DNA of 53,350 nt from an uncultured Pelagibacteraceae bacterium (GTDB lineage: Bacteria; Pseudomonadota; Alphaproteobacteria; Pelagibacterales; Pelagibacteraceae), in the NCBI GenBank assembly GCA_902543375.1, contig CACBYE010000007.1, forward strand, positions 1-53,350. Reading direction: 5' to 3'. The position numbers and the translations under genes are program-made. The notes below the pieces were generated by a model. The model searched no databases. It saw only the letters and a list, made by a program, of their open reading frames with translations, and had not been told where the DNA came from. Position 1 is the first letter of the stretch; every line of letters starts with the position of its first letter. This document shows positions 44,235 to 51,828 of the stretch, in pieces.

Positions 44235-45316
44235 TGTATCTTATTGTGACAAGATCATTCCCACCAGAATTGGGTGGAATGCAAAGTTTAATGTGGGGTT
44301 TATCCCGCGAAATGTCCAAAAATTTTATGATTAAAGTTTTTGCAGATTACAAAGAGAATCATAAAGATTTTGATGAGCAAACCAGTTTTTCAATTGAAAG
44401 AGTTGGTGGAATAAAATTTTTAAGAAAAATTAGAAAAGCTCAATTAATTAATGAATTTTTAAAAGAAAATAAAGTTCAAGGTATTATTGCTGATCACTGG
44501 AAAAGTTTAGAGTTAATAAAAACTGATAAAAAAAAGTATTGTTTAATTCATGGTAAAGAGATCAATCATCCCGTAGGTAGCTCATTGAACAAAAGAGTTG
44601 TAAAAATTCTTAACAATGTTGAAAAAGTAATTGCAAATTCTGAGTACACTAAAAATTTAGCCATAAATAATGGTGTAAACCAAGATAAAGTTGTAGTTAT
44701 AAATCCTGGGATAGACCCAGTACAAGAATTAAATAAAAAATCTTTGGAAAAAGTTGAGAGTTTATTAAAAGTCAAAACACCAAGGCTAATTACTGTATCT
44801 AGATTTGATAAAAGAAAAAATCATGAAAAATTAATTATGGCATTAAGAAATTTAAAACAATTATATCCTGATATTGTTTATATTTGTATTGGTTATGGTG
44901 ATGAAGAGGAGAATATAAAAAAATTAGTTGAAGAACTAGATCTAACTTCACAAGTAATGTTTTTTAAAGATATAAGTTCTGATTTAAAAAATGCCTTAGT
45001 GGCTAAATCTAATATCTTTGTCATGCCATCTATAATACATAAAACCTCTGTAGAAGGTTTTGGGATAGCTTATGTTGAAGCTGCGCAATATGGAGTTCCT
45101 TCGTTAGGAGGAAAAGATGGTGGTGCATCTGATGCTATTGATCACGATAGAACTGGATTAATTTGTGATGGGAACAATCTAGACGACATATATTCATCAT
45201 TAAATTCAATGATTGAAAATAAAAGATACGTTGAACTTGGTAAAAATGCCAAAGAATATGTCTCAAAATTTCAATGGGATAAAACTTTAGAAGAGTACAA
45301 AAAAATTCTTAATTAA
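44234..45316 (+). CDS. Glycosyltransferase family 4
   Basis: A 360-residue GT-B glycosyltransferase. N-terminal TRSFPPELGGMQSLMWGLSREM is the usual GT4 acceptor-side start; TVSRFDKRKNHEKLI and the nucleotide-sugar motif with paired glutamates SVEGFGIAYVEAAQYGVPSLGG are clear. Expected to add a hexose to an envelope or lipid acceptor; no acceptor can be predicted. Its stop shares the TTAA with the converging GT9 gene. Confidence 0.87.
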   Translation: MYLIVTRSFPPELGGMQSLMWGLSREMSKNFMIKVFADYKENHKDFDEQTSFSIERVGGIKFLRKIRKAQLINEFLKENKVQGIIADHWKSLELIKTDKKKYCLIHGKEINHPVGSSLNKRVVKILNNVEKVIANSEYTKNLAINNGVNQDKVVVINPGIDPVQELNKKSLEKVESLLKVKTPRLITVSRFDKRKNHEKLIMALRNLKQLYPDIVYICIGYGDEEENIKKLVEELDLTSQVMFFKDISSDLKNALVAKSNIFVMPSIIHKTSVEGFGIAYVEAAQYGVPSLGGKDGGASDAIDHDRTGLICDGNNLDDIYSSLNSMIENKRYVELGKNAKEYVSKFQWDKTLEEYKKILN

Positions 45317-46254
45317 TTTAAAGAATTAAGTAATCTTTCAAAAACTTTTTCTGCACTTAAATTATTAAGATCTGTAACTTCAATTGCTTTAAAATTATCT
45401 CTTTCAATGCTGACTTTGTATGCAGTAGTATGTTTTCCAAATAAAGTTAAGCCTTTAGCTCCAACATGAGCTGCAATATGAGCAGGTCCAGTATCATTAG
45501 CAATAACAAAGGTGCTTTCTTTAATTAAAGAAGTTAGTTGAGAAATATCAAGAGATTTTCCATTATCTAGTAAAACTTCAGCATTTATTCCTTTTGCATC
45601 ATTTATCTCGGATGGGCCCGGAGCTAAAACAATTTTATATTCGTTACCAAATTTATCTAAAATAAGTTTTATAAGATCATTATAATAAGGCCATTTCTTA
45701 AGATATAAGTGAGGTGAACAAAAAGGAAATAATAAAATAAATTTATTTAATTTGAAATGATCTTTGATTTTACTGATCTCAGAGCCAGCCCAACTAAAAT
45801 TAGGATTTAAAGTATGAGATGTTTTTAGTCCTGAGGTTTGTAATTGATGATTAAATCTGTCTAGAACAGAGTGTTTATCAAATTCCTTTTTATCTATTAC
45901 TTTTGGCAAAGTTGTAATTGAACTAGACCAAGTTTCTTTTTTTGCTTTAGGAAAAAGAATATTTTTATAAAAATTTGTTCTTGAGGAATTTTGAAGATCG
46001 AAAACTTTTGAAAAACTATGTTTCTTAAGTTCTCTCATTAAGAAATATAAGTATATAAGATTATATCTTGGCAACCTTTTATCTAGAATTACTTCATGAA
46101 TAAATGGATTTTTTTTAAAAACTTCTAAATAAGCTTTTGTAGTTAGTAAATAAATTCGATCATTTTTATGATTTTCATATATGTCTTGAATTGCACCACT
46201 TGCTTGAGCTATATCTCCTAATGATCCGTGTTTAATAATTAAAATATTAGACAT
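45313..46254 (-). CDS. Glycosyltransferase family 9 (heptosyltransferase-like)
   Basis: A 313-residue GT9 protein. The start ILIIKHGSLGDIAQASGAIQDI is the family's diagnostic KxxxLGD segment, and FVIANDTGPAHIAAHVGAKGLTLFGKHT is the donor-binding C-terminal motif. Classical GT9 members add heptose to lipopolysaccharide inner core, but SAR11-like cells may use other sugars. It diverges from DUF6165 by 32 bases and converges on the GT4 gene. Confidence 0.87.
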   Translation of the reverse strand: MSNILIIKHGSLGDIAQASGAIQDIYENHKNDRIYLLTTKAYLEVFKKNPFIHEVILDKRLPRYNLIYLYFLMRELKKHSFSKVFDLQNSSRTNFYKNILFPKAKKETWSSSITTLPKVIDKKEFDKHSVLDRFNHQLQTSGLKTSHTLNPNFSWAGSEISKIKDHFKLNKFILLFPFCSPHLYLKKWPYYNDLIKLILDKFGNEYKIVLAPGPSEINDAKGINAEVLLDNGKSLDISQLTSLIKESTFVIANDTGPAHIAAHVGAKGLTLFGKHTTAYKVSIERDNFKAIEVTDLNNLSAEKVFERLLNSLN

Positions 46255-46286
46255 ATTTATAACAAGATAGCACAGTATTAAATTTT

Positions 46287-46676
46287 ATGAATAAAATTAT
46301 AGTTGAAGTTTCGATAGGTGAACTTTTAGATAAAATTTCAATTTTAGAAATTAAACAAGGAAAAATTAAAGATTCAGAAAAACTAAAATTTATCAAAAAC
46401 GAACACTCTATATTAAAAGATCAGTTGGATAAGAATGTAAAATCTGACGATAAACTTCATGATCTGTATCAATCATTAAAAGAAATAAATTCTAAACTAT
46501 GGGTTATTGAGGATGATAAAAGACAATGTGAAAAAGATAAAGATTTTGGCGAAAAATTTATAAAACTTTCAAGAGACGTTCATTTTCTAAATGATGATCG
46601 AGCAAAAATTAAATTAGAAATTAACAATCACACTGGTTCAATCATAAAAGAGATAAAAGAATATACTAGTTACTAA
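46287..46676 (+). CDS. DUF6165 family protein
   Basis: 129 residues, mostly predicted helix, rich in Lys, Asp and Glu. The opening IVEVSIGELLDKISILEIKQGKI and the later LKEINSKLWVIEDDKR are recognisable as DUF6165. The family has no known function but commonly sits near glycosyltransferases for envelope polysaccharides, as here beside GT9. It is nine bases upstream of the M24 gene. Confidence 0.72.
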   Translation: MNKIIVEVSIGELLDKISILEIKQGKIKDSEKLKFIKNEHSILKDQLDKNVKSDDKLHDLYQSLKEINSKLWVIEDDKRQCEKDKDFGEKFIKLSRDVHFLNDDRAKIKLEINNHTGSIIKEIKEYTSY

Positions 46677-46685
46677 ATAATTCTA

Positions 46686-47837
46686 ATGGCGCTTCATTTT
46701 TCAAAAGAGGAATTCTCTAGCAGAAAAAATAAAGTTTTAAACTCGATGAAAGAGCAAAACCTTGATGCTATTTTGATGTTTAGACAAGAGTCCATGTATT
46801 GGTTAACTGGATACGATACCTTTGGTTATGTTTTTTTTCAGACATTGGTTTTAGAAAAAAGCGGAAATATAATACTGCTCACAAGAGCTCCTGATTTAAG
46901 ACAAGCTCAAAATACATCCAACATAGAAGATATTAGGATATGGGTTGATAAAGATGGATCAAATCCAACTGATGATCTAAAAGCTATTTTGAATGAATTA
47001 AATCTTAAAGGAAAAAAGTTAGGAATTGAATATGAAGCTTATGGTTTGACTGGTCGTAATGCTCTTCGATTAAACAAATCTTTAGAAAATTATTGTTCTC
47101 TTGAAGATAAATCAGACTTAATAACAAAATTACGAGTTGTAAAATCTAATGAGGAAATTATTTATGTTAAAAAAGCTGCAGAGCTTGCTGATAAAGCTTT
47201 AAACGAAGTATGGAAACATGCAAAAGCTGGTGTTAGTGAATCTAAGATATTAGCAGAAATGAACAGAGTTATATTTGAAGGTGGTGGAGATTATCCTGCA
47301 AATGAATTTATAATTGGTTCTGGTAAAAATGCACTGCTTTGTCGTTATCAAGCAGAAAAACAAATTTTAGACAAACAAGATCAATTAACTGTTGAGTGGG
47401 CTGGTACTTATAGACATTACCACTCAGCAATGTTTAGGACAATTCCTATAGGTAAAGCAAATCCTAAGCATTATAAAATGCACGAAGCATGTATTGAAGC
47501 TCTTAAAAATTGCGAAAGTAAATTAAAACCTGGTAATAAAGTTGGAGAAGTTTTTGATATTCATGCAAAAACATTTGATGACTTTGGTTTTAAAAAAGCT
47601 CGAATGAACGCATGTGGTTACTCATTAGGAAATACTTTTTCTCCAAACTGGATGGATTGGCCAATGATATATACAAATAATCCTTATGTAATTCAGCCTG
47701 GAAATATTTTTTTTATGCATATGATATTAATGGACTCTGAGAACCAATTAGCCATGAACCTGGGTGAAACTTATTTAGTTACAAGAAATGGAAATGAAAG
47801 ACTCGGTAAACAAAAGTTAGATTTAGTAATACTTTAA
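46686..47837 (+). CDS. M24 pita-bread protein, creatinase/ectoine hydrolase-like, no canonical metal site
   Basis: 383 residues with a creatinase N-terminal domain (about 1-150) and an M24 catalytic fold (about 155-380). The usual metallopeptidase ligands Asp, Asp, His, Glu, Glu are replaced: Glu237 in VEWAG, Ala248 in HSAMFRT, Tyr in GYSLGNTF, His in FFMHMILM; only GETYLVT keeps the last glutamate. That pattern resembles non-metal C-N hydrolases such as creatinase or the ectoine hydrolase DoeA. Substrate unknown; an N-acylated or osmolyte-type amide is plausible. It converges with ABC permease genes through a shared TTAA, so a metabolic link to the transporter is only suggestive. Confidence 0.72.
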   Translation: MALHFSKEEFSSRKNKVLNSMKEQNLDAILMFRQESMYWLTGYDTFGYVFFQTLVLEKSGNIILLTRAPDLRQAQNTSNIEDIRIWVDKDGSNPTDDLKAILNELNLKGKKLGIEYEAYGLTGRNALRLNKSLENYCSLEDKSDLITKLRVVKSNEEIIYVKKAAELADKALNEVWKHAKAGVSESKILAEMNRVIFEGGGDYPANEFIIGSGKNALLCRYQAEKQILDKQDQLTVEWAGTYRHYHSAMFRTIPIGKANPKHYKMHEACIEALKNCESKLKPGNKVGEVFDIHAKTFDDFGFKKARMNACGYSLGNTFSPNWMDWPMIYTNNPYVIQPGNIFFMHMILMDSENQLAMNLGETYLVTRNGNERLGKQKLDLVIL

Positions 47838-48508
47838 TTAAAACTATATTTTTTTTCTAAAAATTTAATCACATTATGTATTATAAAAGTCATAAATAGA
47901 TAAATTCCACCAGCAACTATAAATACCTCAATGGGTTTAAAAGTCGTTGAAATTATATATTTTGCAACACCTGTAAGGTCCATTATGGTGACTGTGCTCG
48001 CTAAAGAAGTTCCTTTCATCATTAAAATTATTTCGTTACCATAGGCTGGTAAAGACTGTCTGATAGCAATAGGGATCTGAATTTTATAAAAGACTACTTT
48101 ATTTGAAATACCTAGGCTTTTTCCTGCCTCCACTATTCCAGGTTTAATTGTTTGAAATGCTGATCTTAATATCTCAGAAGTATAAGCGCCTGTGTTTAAA
48201 GCAAAAGCGATAATAGCACACCAATATGGTTCTTTCAAAATTACCCATAAAACTGTCGATCTTAAATACTCAATCTGACCTAATCCAAAATAAATTATAA
48301 AAATTTGTACCAAAAGTGGTGTCCCTCTAAAAACATACGAATATCCATACGCAAATTTATTGATAAATATATTTTTATTTAATCTTAAAATTGCAAAAAA
48401 TAATCCAATGAATAGTCCGATTATTAAAGAAACCGAAAGAAGTTTAAGAGTTATCGCTGCTGCACTTAATAATTTTGGGAAACTATTAATCATCAACTCA
48501 AGATCCAT
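47834..48508 (-). CDS. Polar amino acid ABC transporter permease (HisM-like)
   Basis: Inner membrane subunit, 224 residues, about five hydrophobic segments. YSYVFRGTPLLVQIFIIYFGLG is the N-terminal HisM/GlnP-type segment; the EAA loop EAGKSLGISNKVVFYKIQIPIAIRQSLPAYGNE contacts an ATPase. One-base overlap (TAATG) with the upstream permease. No ATPase gene is present in the window, so the partner must be encoded elsewhere. Confidence 0.92.
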   Translation of the reverse strand: MDLELMINSFPKLLSAAAITLKLLSVSLIIGLFIGLFFAILRLNKNIFINKFAYGYSYVFRGTPLLVQIFIIYFGLGQIEYLRSTVLWVILKEPYWCAIIAFALNTGAYTSEILRSAFQTIKPGIVEAGKSLGISNKVVFYKIQIPIAIRQSLPAYGNEIILMMKGTSLASTVTIMDLTGVAKYIISTTFKPIEVFIVAGGIYLFMTFIIHNVIKFLEKKYSFN

Positions 48509-49200
48509 TAGTACCCCCTACTATATTTAACTTCTAATCTATTGATTAATTTCATACTGACAAAAGTAAGCAATAAATACAAAACAGCAGCAAATGAGTA
48601 AAAAAACAATGGATCTCTAGTTGAGCCTGCTGCAACATAAGATTGTCTCATGATTTCAACTAAACCCGTAACTGAAATTAAAGAAGTATCTTTAAGTGTT
48701 ATTTGCCAAACATTACTTAGATTTGGAATAGCTAATCTTAATGTTTGAGGTAAAATGATTTTAAAAAATTTTCCAAATTTATTGAGACCTAATACATTAG
48801 CTGCCTCAAACTGACCTTTATCAATTGATTGGATTGCTCCTCTAAAAACCTCAGTTGAATAAGCACCAGAGATTATTCCAATTGCAAATGCCCCTGTGAT
48901 AAATGCATTTATTTCAATATATTCATTATAACCAAATATTGATGCAACAAACATGACTGCACCAGTTCCACCAAAAAAGAAAAGGTAAATTACTAATAAT
49001 TCTGGAACACCTCTTATTATCGTGGTGTAAGAGTTGGCTATAAAATTTAACAACTTATTTTGAGATAATTTTAAAGGGGTAAAAATTAATGCAAAAAGAA
49101 AACCAATCAACATTGCTGTTATCGAAACAGCTATTGTCATTAGGGTTGCATAAAATAATTCATCACCCCAACCAGTATCTCCAAATGCTAGAAGTTCCAT
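48508..49200 (-). CDS. Polar amino acid ABC transporter permease (HisQ-like)
   Basis: Inner membrane subunit, 230 residues, about five to six hydrophobic segments. YTTIIRGVPELLVIYLFFFGG is the family start and the EAA loop is EAANVLGLNKFGKFFKIILPQTLRLAIPNLSN. It pairs with the following permease as a heterodimer. A hairpin of 12 bp lies between it and the binding-protein gene, just upstream of its ATG. Confidence 0.92.
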   Translation of the reverse strand: MELLAFGDTGWGDELFYATLMTIAVSITAMLIGFLFALIFTPLKLSQNKLLNFIANSYTTIIRGVPELLVIYLFFFGGTGAVMFVASIFGYNEYIEINAFITGAFAIGIISGAYSTEVFRGAIQSIDKGQFEAANVLGLNKFGKFFKIILPQTLRLAIPNLSNVWQITLKDTSLISVTGLVEIMRQSYVAAGSTRDPLFFYSFAAVLYLLLTFVSMKLINRLEVKYSRGY

Positions 49201-49205
49201 ATAGA

Positions 49206-49232
49206 TTGGCGACTATACATTATAGTCGCCAA
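49206..49232 (-). terminator. 12-bp hairpin between ABC binding-protein and permease genes
   Basis: TTGGCGACTATA (49206-49217) pairs with TATAGTCGCCAA (49221-49232), three-base loop. It starts 14 bases after the binding-protein stop and ends six bases before the permease ATG. The 3' side has only TCTAT and no long T-tract, so it may act mainly as an RNA-stabilising 3' end or partial terminator. Confidence 0.7.
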
Positions 49233-49245
49233 ATCTTAAATTTAA

Positions 49246-50073
49246 TTACATAGAAGCGTCGAAACCAAACCACTTAGTAGCAATTCTACTAATGTCTCCA
49301 TTTTTTCTCGCTTTATCGATTGCTTTGTTAAAAGCATTCAAAAGTTCAGTATCATCCTTTCTAATACCAACTCCAACACCATTACCAAATGCTCCACCTG
49401 AGAAAGTTGGTCCAGTTAGAACAACTGGCTTACCAGATTTTTCTGCATAATCACTGAATGCAACAGCAGCTGCTAATGCAGCATCACATCTTCCTGACGC
49501 CAAATCTAGATTAACTTCATCTTGCGTTTTATAAGTTCTTACATTTACTTTTCCTACATCACCAGAGTCTAAAAAGTTTTGGTGGATTGTAGCAGTTTGA
49601 ACGCAAACAGTTTTACCTGCTAATGCTCCAGTAAGTGTTTTTAAAGCTTTTTTAGCATCTGAATTTGGTTTAGTTAAATTAATACCTGCTGGCGTATCTA
49701 AACCTTCAAGACTTGAACCTTTCATTACTGCTAAAGATGCAACTTCATCTGCGTACCCTTGAGAAAAGCTTATAGCTTTTTGTCTTTCTGCAGTAATTGA
49801 CATGCCTGCCATTATTGCATCAAACTTTCTCATAATTAATGCTGGTATCATTCCATCCCAGTCTTGCTCAACTATTACACATTGCTGTCCAATATATCTA
49901 CAAAGTGTGTAAGCTAATTCAACTTCAAATCCTATTAACTTACCTGCCTCGCTTTTTGAGTTCCATGGAGGATAAGCACCCTCTGTTCCAATTTTTATTT
50001 TGTCAGCATTTACATTTCCTATAATTAATAAAGAAAATAAAACTGAAAAAATAGTTTTCTTAAATATATTCAT
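49246..50073 (-). CDS. Periplasmic binding protein of a polar (probably basic) amino acid ABC transporter
   Basis: 275 residues of SBP family 3. Sec signal peptide with cleavage after VNA at about residue 23. KIGTEGAYPPWN, GFEVELAYTLC, QDWDGMIPALIMRKFDAIMAGMSIT and ERQKAISFSQGYAD match the lysine/arginine/ornithine/histidine and octopine binding group; the Arg in TAERQK is the usual ligand-carboxylate contact. AAAGGAG lies five bases before the ATG, the strongest Shine-Dalgarno in this region. Basic amino acids or related compounds are likely but not proven. Confidence 0.9.
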   Translation of the reverse strand: MNIFKKTIFSVLFSLLIIGNVNADKIKIGTEGAYPPWNSKSEAGKLIGFEVELAYTLCRYIGQQCVIVEQDWDGMIPALIMRKFDAIMAGMSITAERQKAISFSQGYADEVASLAVMKGSSLEGLDTPAGINLTKPNSDAKKALKTLTGALAGKTVCVQTATIHQNFLDSGDVGKVNVRTYKTQDEVNLDLASGRCDAALAAAVAFSDYAEKSGKPVVLTGPTFSGGAFGNGVGVGIRKDDTELLNAFNKAIDKARKNGDISRIATKWFGFDASM

Positions 50074-50132
50074 TATTTCTCCTTTAATAAAAAATTATTA
50101 TTTCACAAATTAGGGGTATTACAAAGAAAAAA

Positions 50133-51173
50133 TTAATGATTAATTGATGAGGAAAAATTCCAAGAGCAATCAAAACTAGGTATATAAACTCTTGATAAAT
50201 TTGTATTTCCAAAATGATGGTTAAATACATTCATCCAATTTTCAACTTGAAGAGGTTTTTTGTCCTGACTACCAACCTGCGCAGTAATAACTCCTTTGGG
50301 TTTAAGTATCCTTATTAAAGAGTCCATATTTTTAGCAGCAAGATCTATGCAAAATTGATCATCATTCAAATCTACAAAAATATGATCATATGTATCTTCG
50401 TTAACTGTCTTTATACTCTCAAAAGCATCACCCCATACACATTTGACTGAATTTTTTTCTGTAGCTTTTTTTCCGATGTCACCCAAGTGTTTATTGCAAA
50501 CTTCAACTACTTCTATATCTAATTCATACCAATCTATAAAGTTAAACTTTTTTGAAATACATTCTCTTGCAACACCACCATCACCACCACCGATTATTGC
50601 TGCTCTTTCATTTTTTTTATTCAATTTTAGGCCAGCTCCTACAAAAGTTGAGCTATATAAATGTTCATCTGAAGCTGCAACTTGTATTTCGCCATCAATA
50701 AACAGAGATTTTCCAAATTGTTCTAATTCTAAAATTTCAATATGTTGACCAACTTTTGATTTAAAATCTTCTAGAACTTCATTAACAACATATGATTTTT
50801 GTAAACCTGGTGAACTATAAATATCGTGATAAAGAGATCTAGTATCTCTATTAAATTCTTTCTTAACTATACGTTTATACTCAAATTCTTTTTTTACAAT
50901 ATCAATTGCTACTGATGGGCTTATTTTTCCACAAGTAAAAAAATCAAAACTAATAATCCCATTTTCCGGAAATGTATGAAAACTAATATGACTTTCGGCT
51001 AATAAAGCTAAAATAGTAAAACCTTGGGGTTCAAATTTATATTTTGAAATATTCAAAATAGTAACATTAGCTGCTTTGGCTATTTTATGTATAACTTTTT
51101 CAAAAACTGAAGGATCGTACTCTTTTGTAGTACCGATAATATCTAAAGTAATATGCTCCCCAACTTTAATCAT
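50133..51173 (-). CDS. speDE: Fused S-adenosylmethionine decarboxylase-spermidine synthase
   Basis: 346 residues in two domains. Residues 1-115 are a pyruvoyl SpeD: the self-cleavage site is AESHISFHT with Ser61, with His66 and Cys81 (FFTCG) at the positions expected from bacterial SpeD. Residues about 127-345 are a spermidine synthase: DGEIQVAASDEHLY, GGGDGG at 195-200 for the aminopropyl donor, YELD, and DLNDD (Asp268, Asp271) for the amine. Reaction expected: decarboxylated SAM plus putrescine gives spermidine and methylthioadenosine. It follows the aldolase by one base. Some SpeD homologues act on ornithine or arginine, so the first domain's substrate is not certain. Confidence 0.87.
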   Translation of the reverse strand: MIKVGEHITLDIIGTTKEYDPSVFEKVIHKIAKAANVTILNISKYKFEPQGFTILALLAESHISFHTFPENGIISFDFFTCGKISPSVAIDIVKKEFEYKRIVKKEFNRDTRSLYHDIYSSPGLQKSYVVNEVLEDFKSKVGQHIEILELEQFGKSLFIDGEIQVAASDEHLYSSTFVGAGLKLNKKNERAAIIGGGDGGVARECISKKFNFIDWYELDIEVVEVCNKHLGDIGKKATEKNSVKCVWGDAFESIKTVNEDTYDHIFVDLNDDQFCIDLAAKNMDSLIRILKPKGVITAQVGSQDKKPLQVENWMNVFNHHFGNTNLSRVYIPSFDCSWNFSSSINH

Positions 51174-51174
51174 C

Positions 51175-51828
51175 TTACCCTTTTTTATAATTTTTAGCCT
51201 TATCTAAAACTTTTTTCATTTCCTCAAATGAAAGAATCTTAGGTTGTCCTAACTTTAAAGCAATAGTGTATTGATGACAAATATTTTCTATCTCTTGTGC
51301 TAGTTCAAATGCATCATCAAGATTTTTTCCAAAAGCAACCTGACCGTGATTAGACATTAAACAAGCAGATCTATTTTCTAAAGCTTTGATTACATTTTTA
51401 GATAATTCTTCTGTTCCAAAAGTAGCATATTCAGCACATTTAATGTCATCTCCTCCTGCAAGAGCAATCATATAATGAAAAGGTGGAATTGATTTTCCAT
51501 GTGAAGATACAGCTGTTGCGTGTGGAGAATGAGCGTGAACAATGGCGTGTGCTTTTTTTTTATTCGCATAAATATCTCGATGAAATCTCCATTCAGATGA
51601 AGGTTTGTTCGTGGAGTTTTTTTCTTCTTCTTCATTTAAACCCATAAAAACAATATCTTCAGGTTTTAGTGTTTCATATTTTTTTCCAGAGGGAGTGATT
51701 AAATATCCCTCTATATCGTCCTCTATTCCTCTAAGTGATATATTCCCTGACCTAAGAGGTGAAAGATTTGTTGAATTTAATTTTAACGAATATTCAATAA
51801 TCTGATTTCTTTGATCTAAATTATTCAT
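51175..51828 (-). CDS. Class II aldolase, probably acting on methylthioribulose 1-phosphate
   Basis: A 217-residue zinc aldolase/adducin-head protein. SGNIS at 27-31, the PSSEW segment with Glu79, zinc ligands His98 and His100 (VHAHSPHA) and His161 (SNHG) are visible. Overall form is like fuculose-phosphate aldolase. With mtnA overlapping upstream (ATGA) it is either the dehydratase MtnB or, more in keeping with the fuculose-aldolase look, an Ald2-type aldolase that splits methylthioribulose 1-phosphate into DHAP and methylthioacetaldehyde. The choice is inferred. Confidence 0.8.
   Translation of the reverse strand: MNNLDQRNQIIEYSLKLNSTNLSPLRSGNISLRGIEDDIEGYLITPSGKKYETLKPEDIVFMGLNEEEEKNSTNKPSSEWRFHRDIYANKKKAHAIVHAHSPHATAVSSHGKSIPPFHYMIALAGGDDIKCAEYATFGTEELSKNVIKALENRSACLMSNHGQVAFGKNLDDAFELAQEIENICHQYTIALKLGQPKILSFEEMKKVLDKAKNYKKG

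Noticed and set aside
50443..50748. 101-residue forward ORF inside speDE
   Set aside because: Antisense to conserved SpeE motifs; a run of prolines comes from the glycine-rich GGGDGG codons on the other strand.
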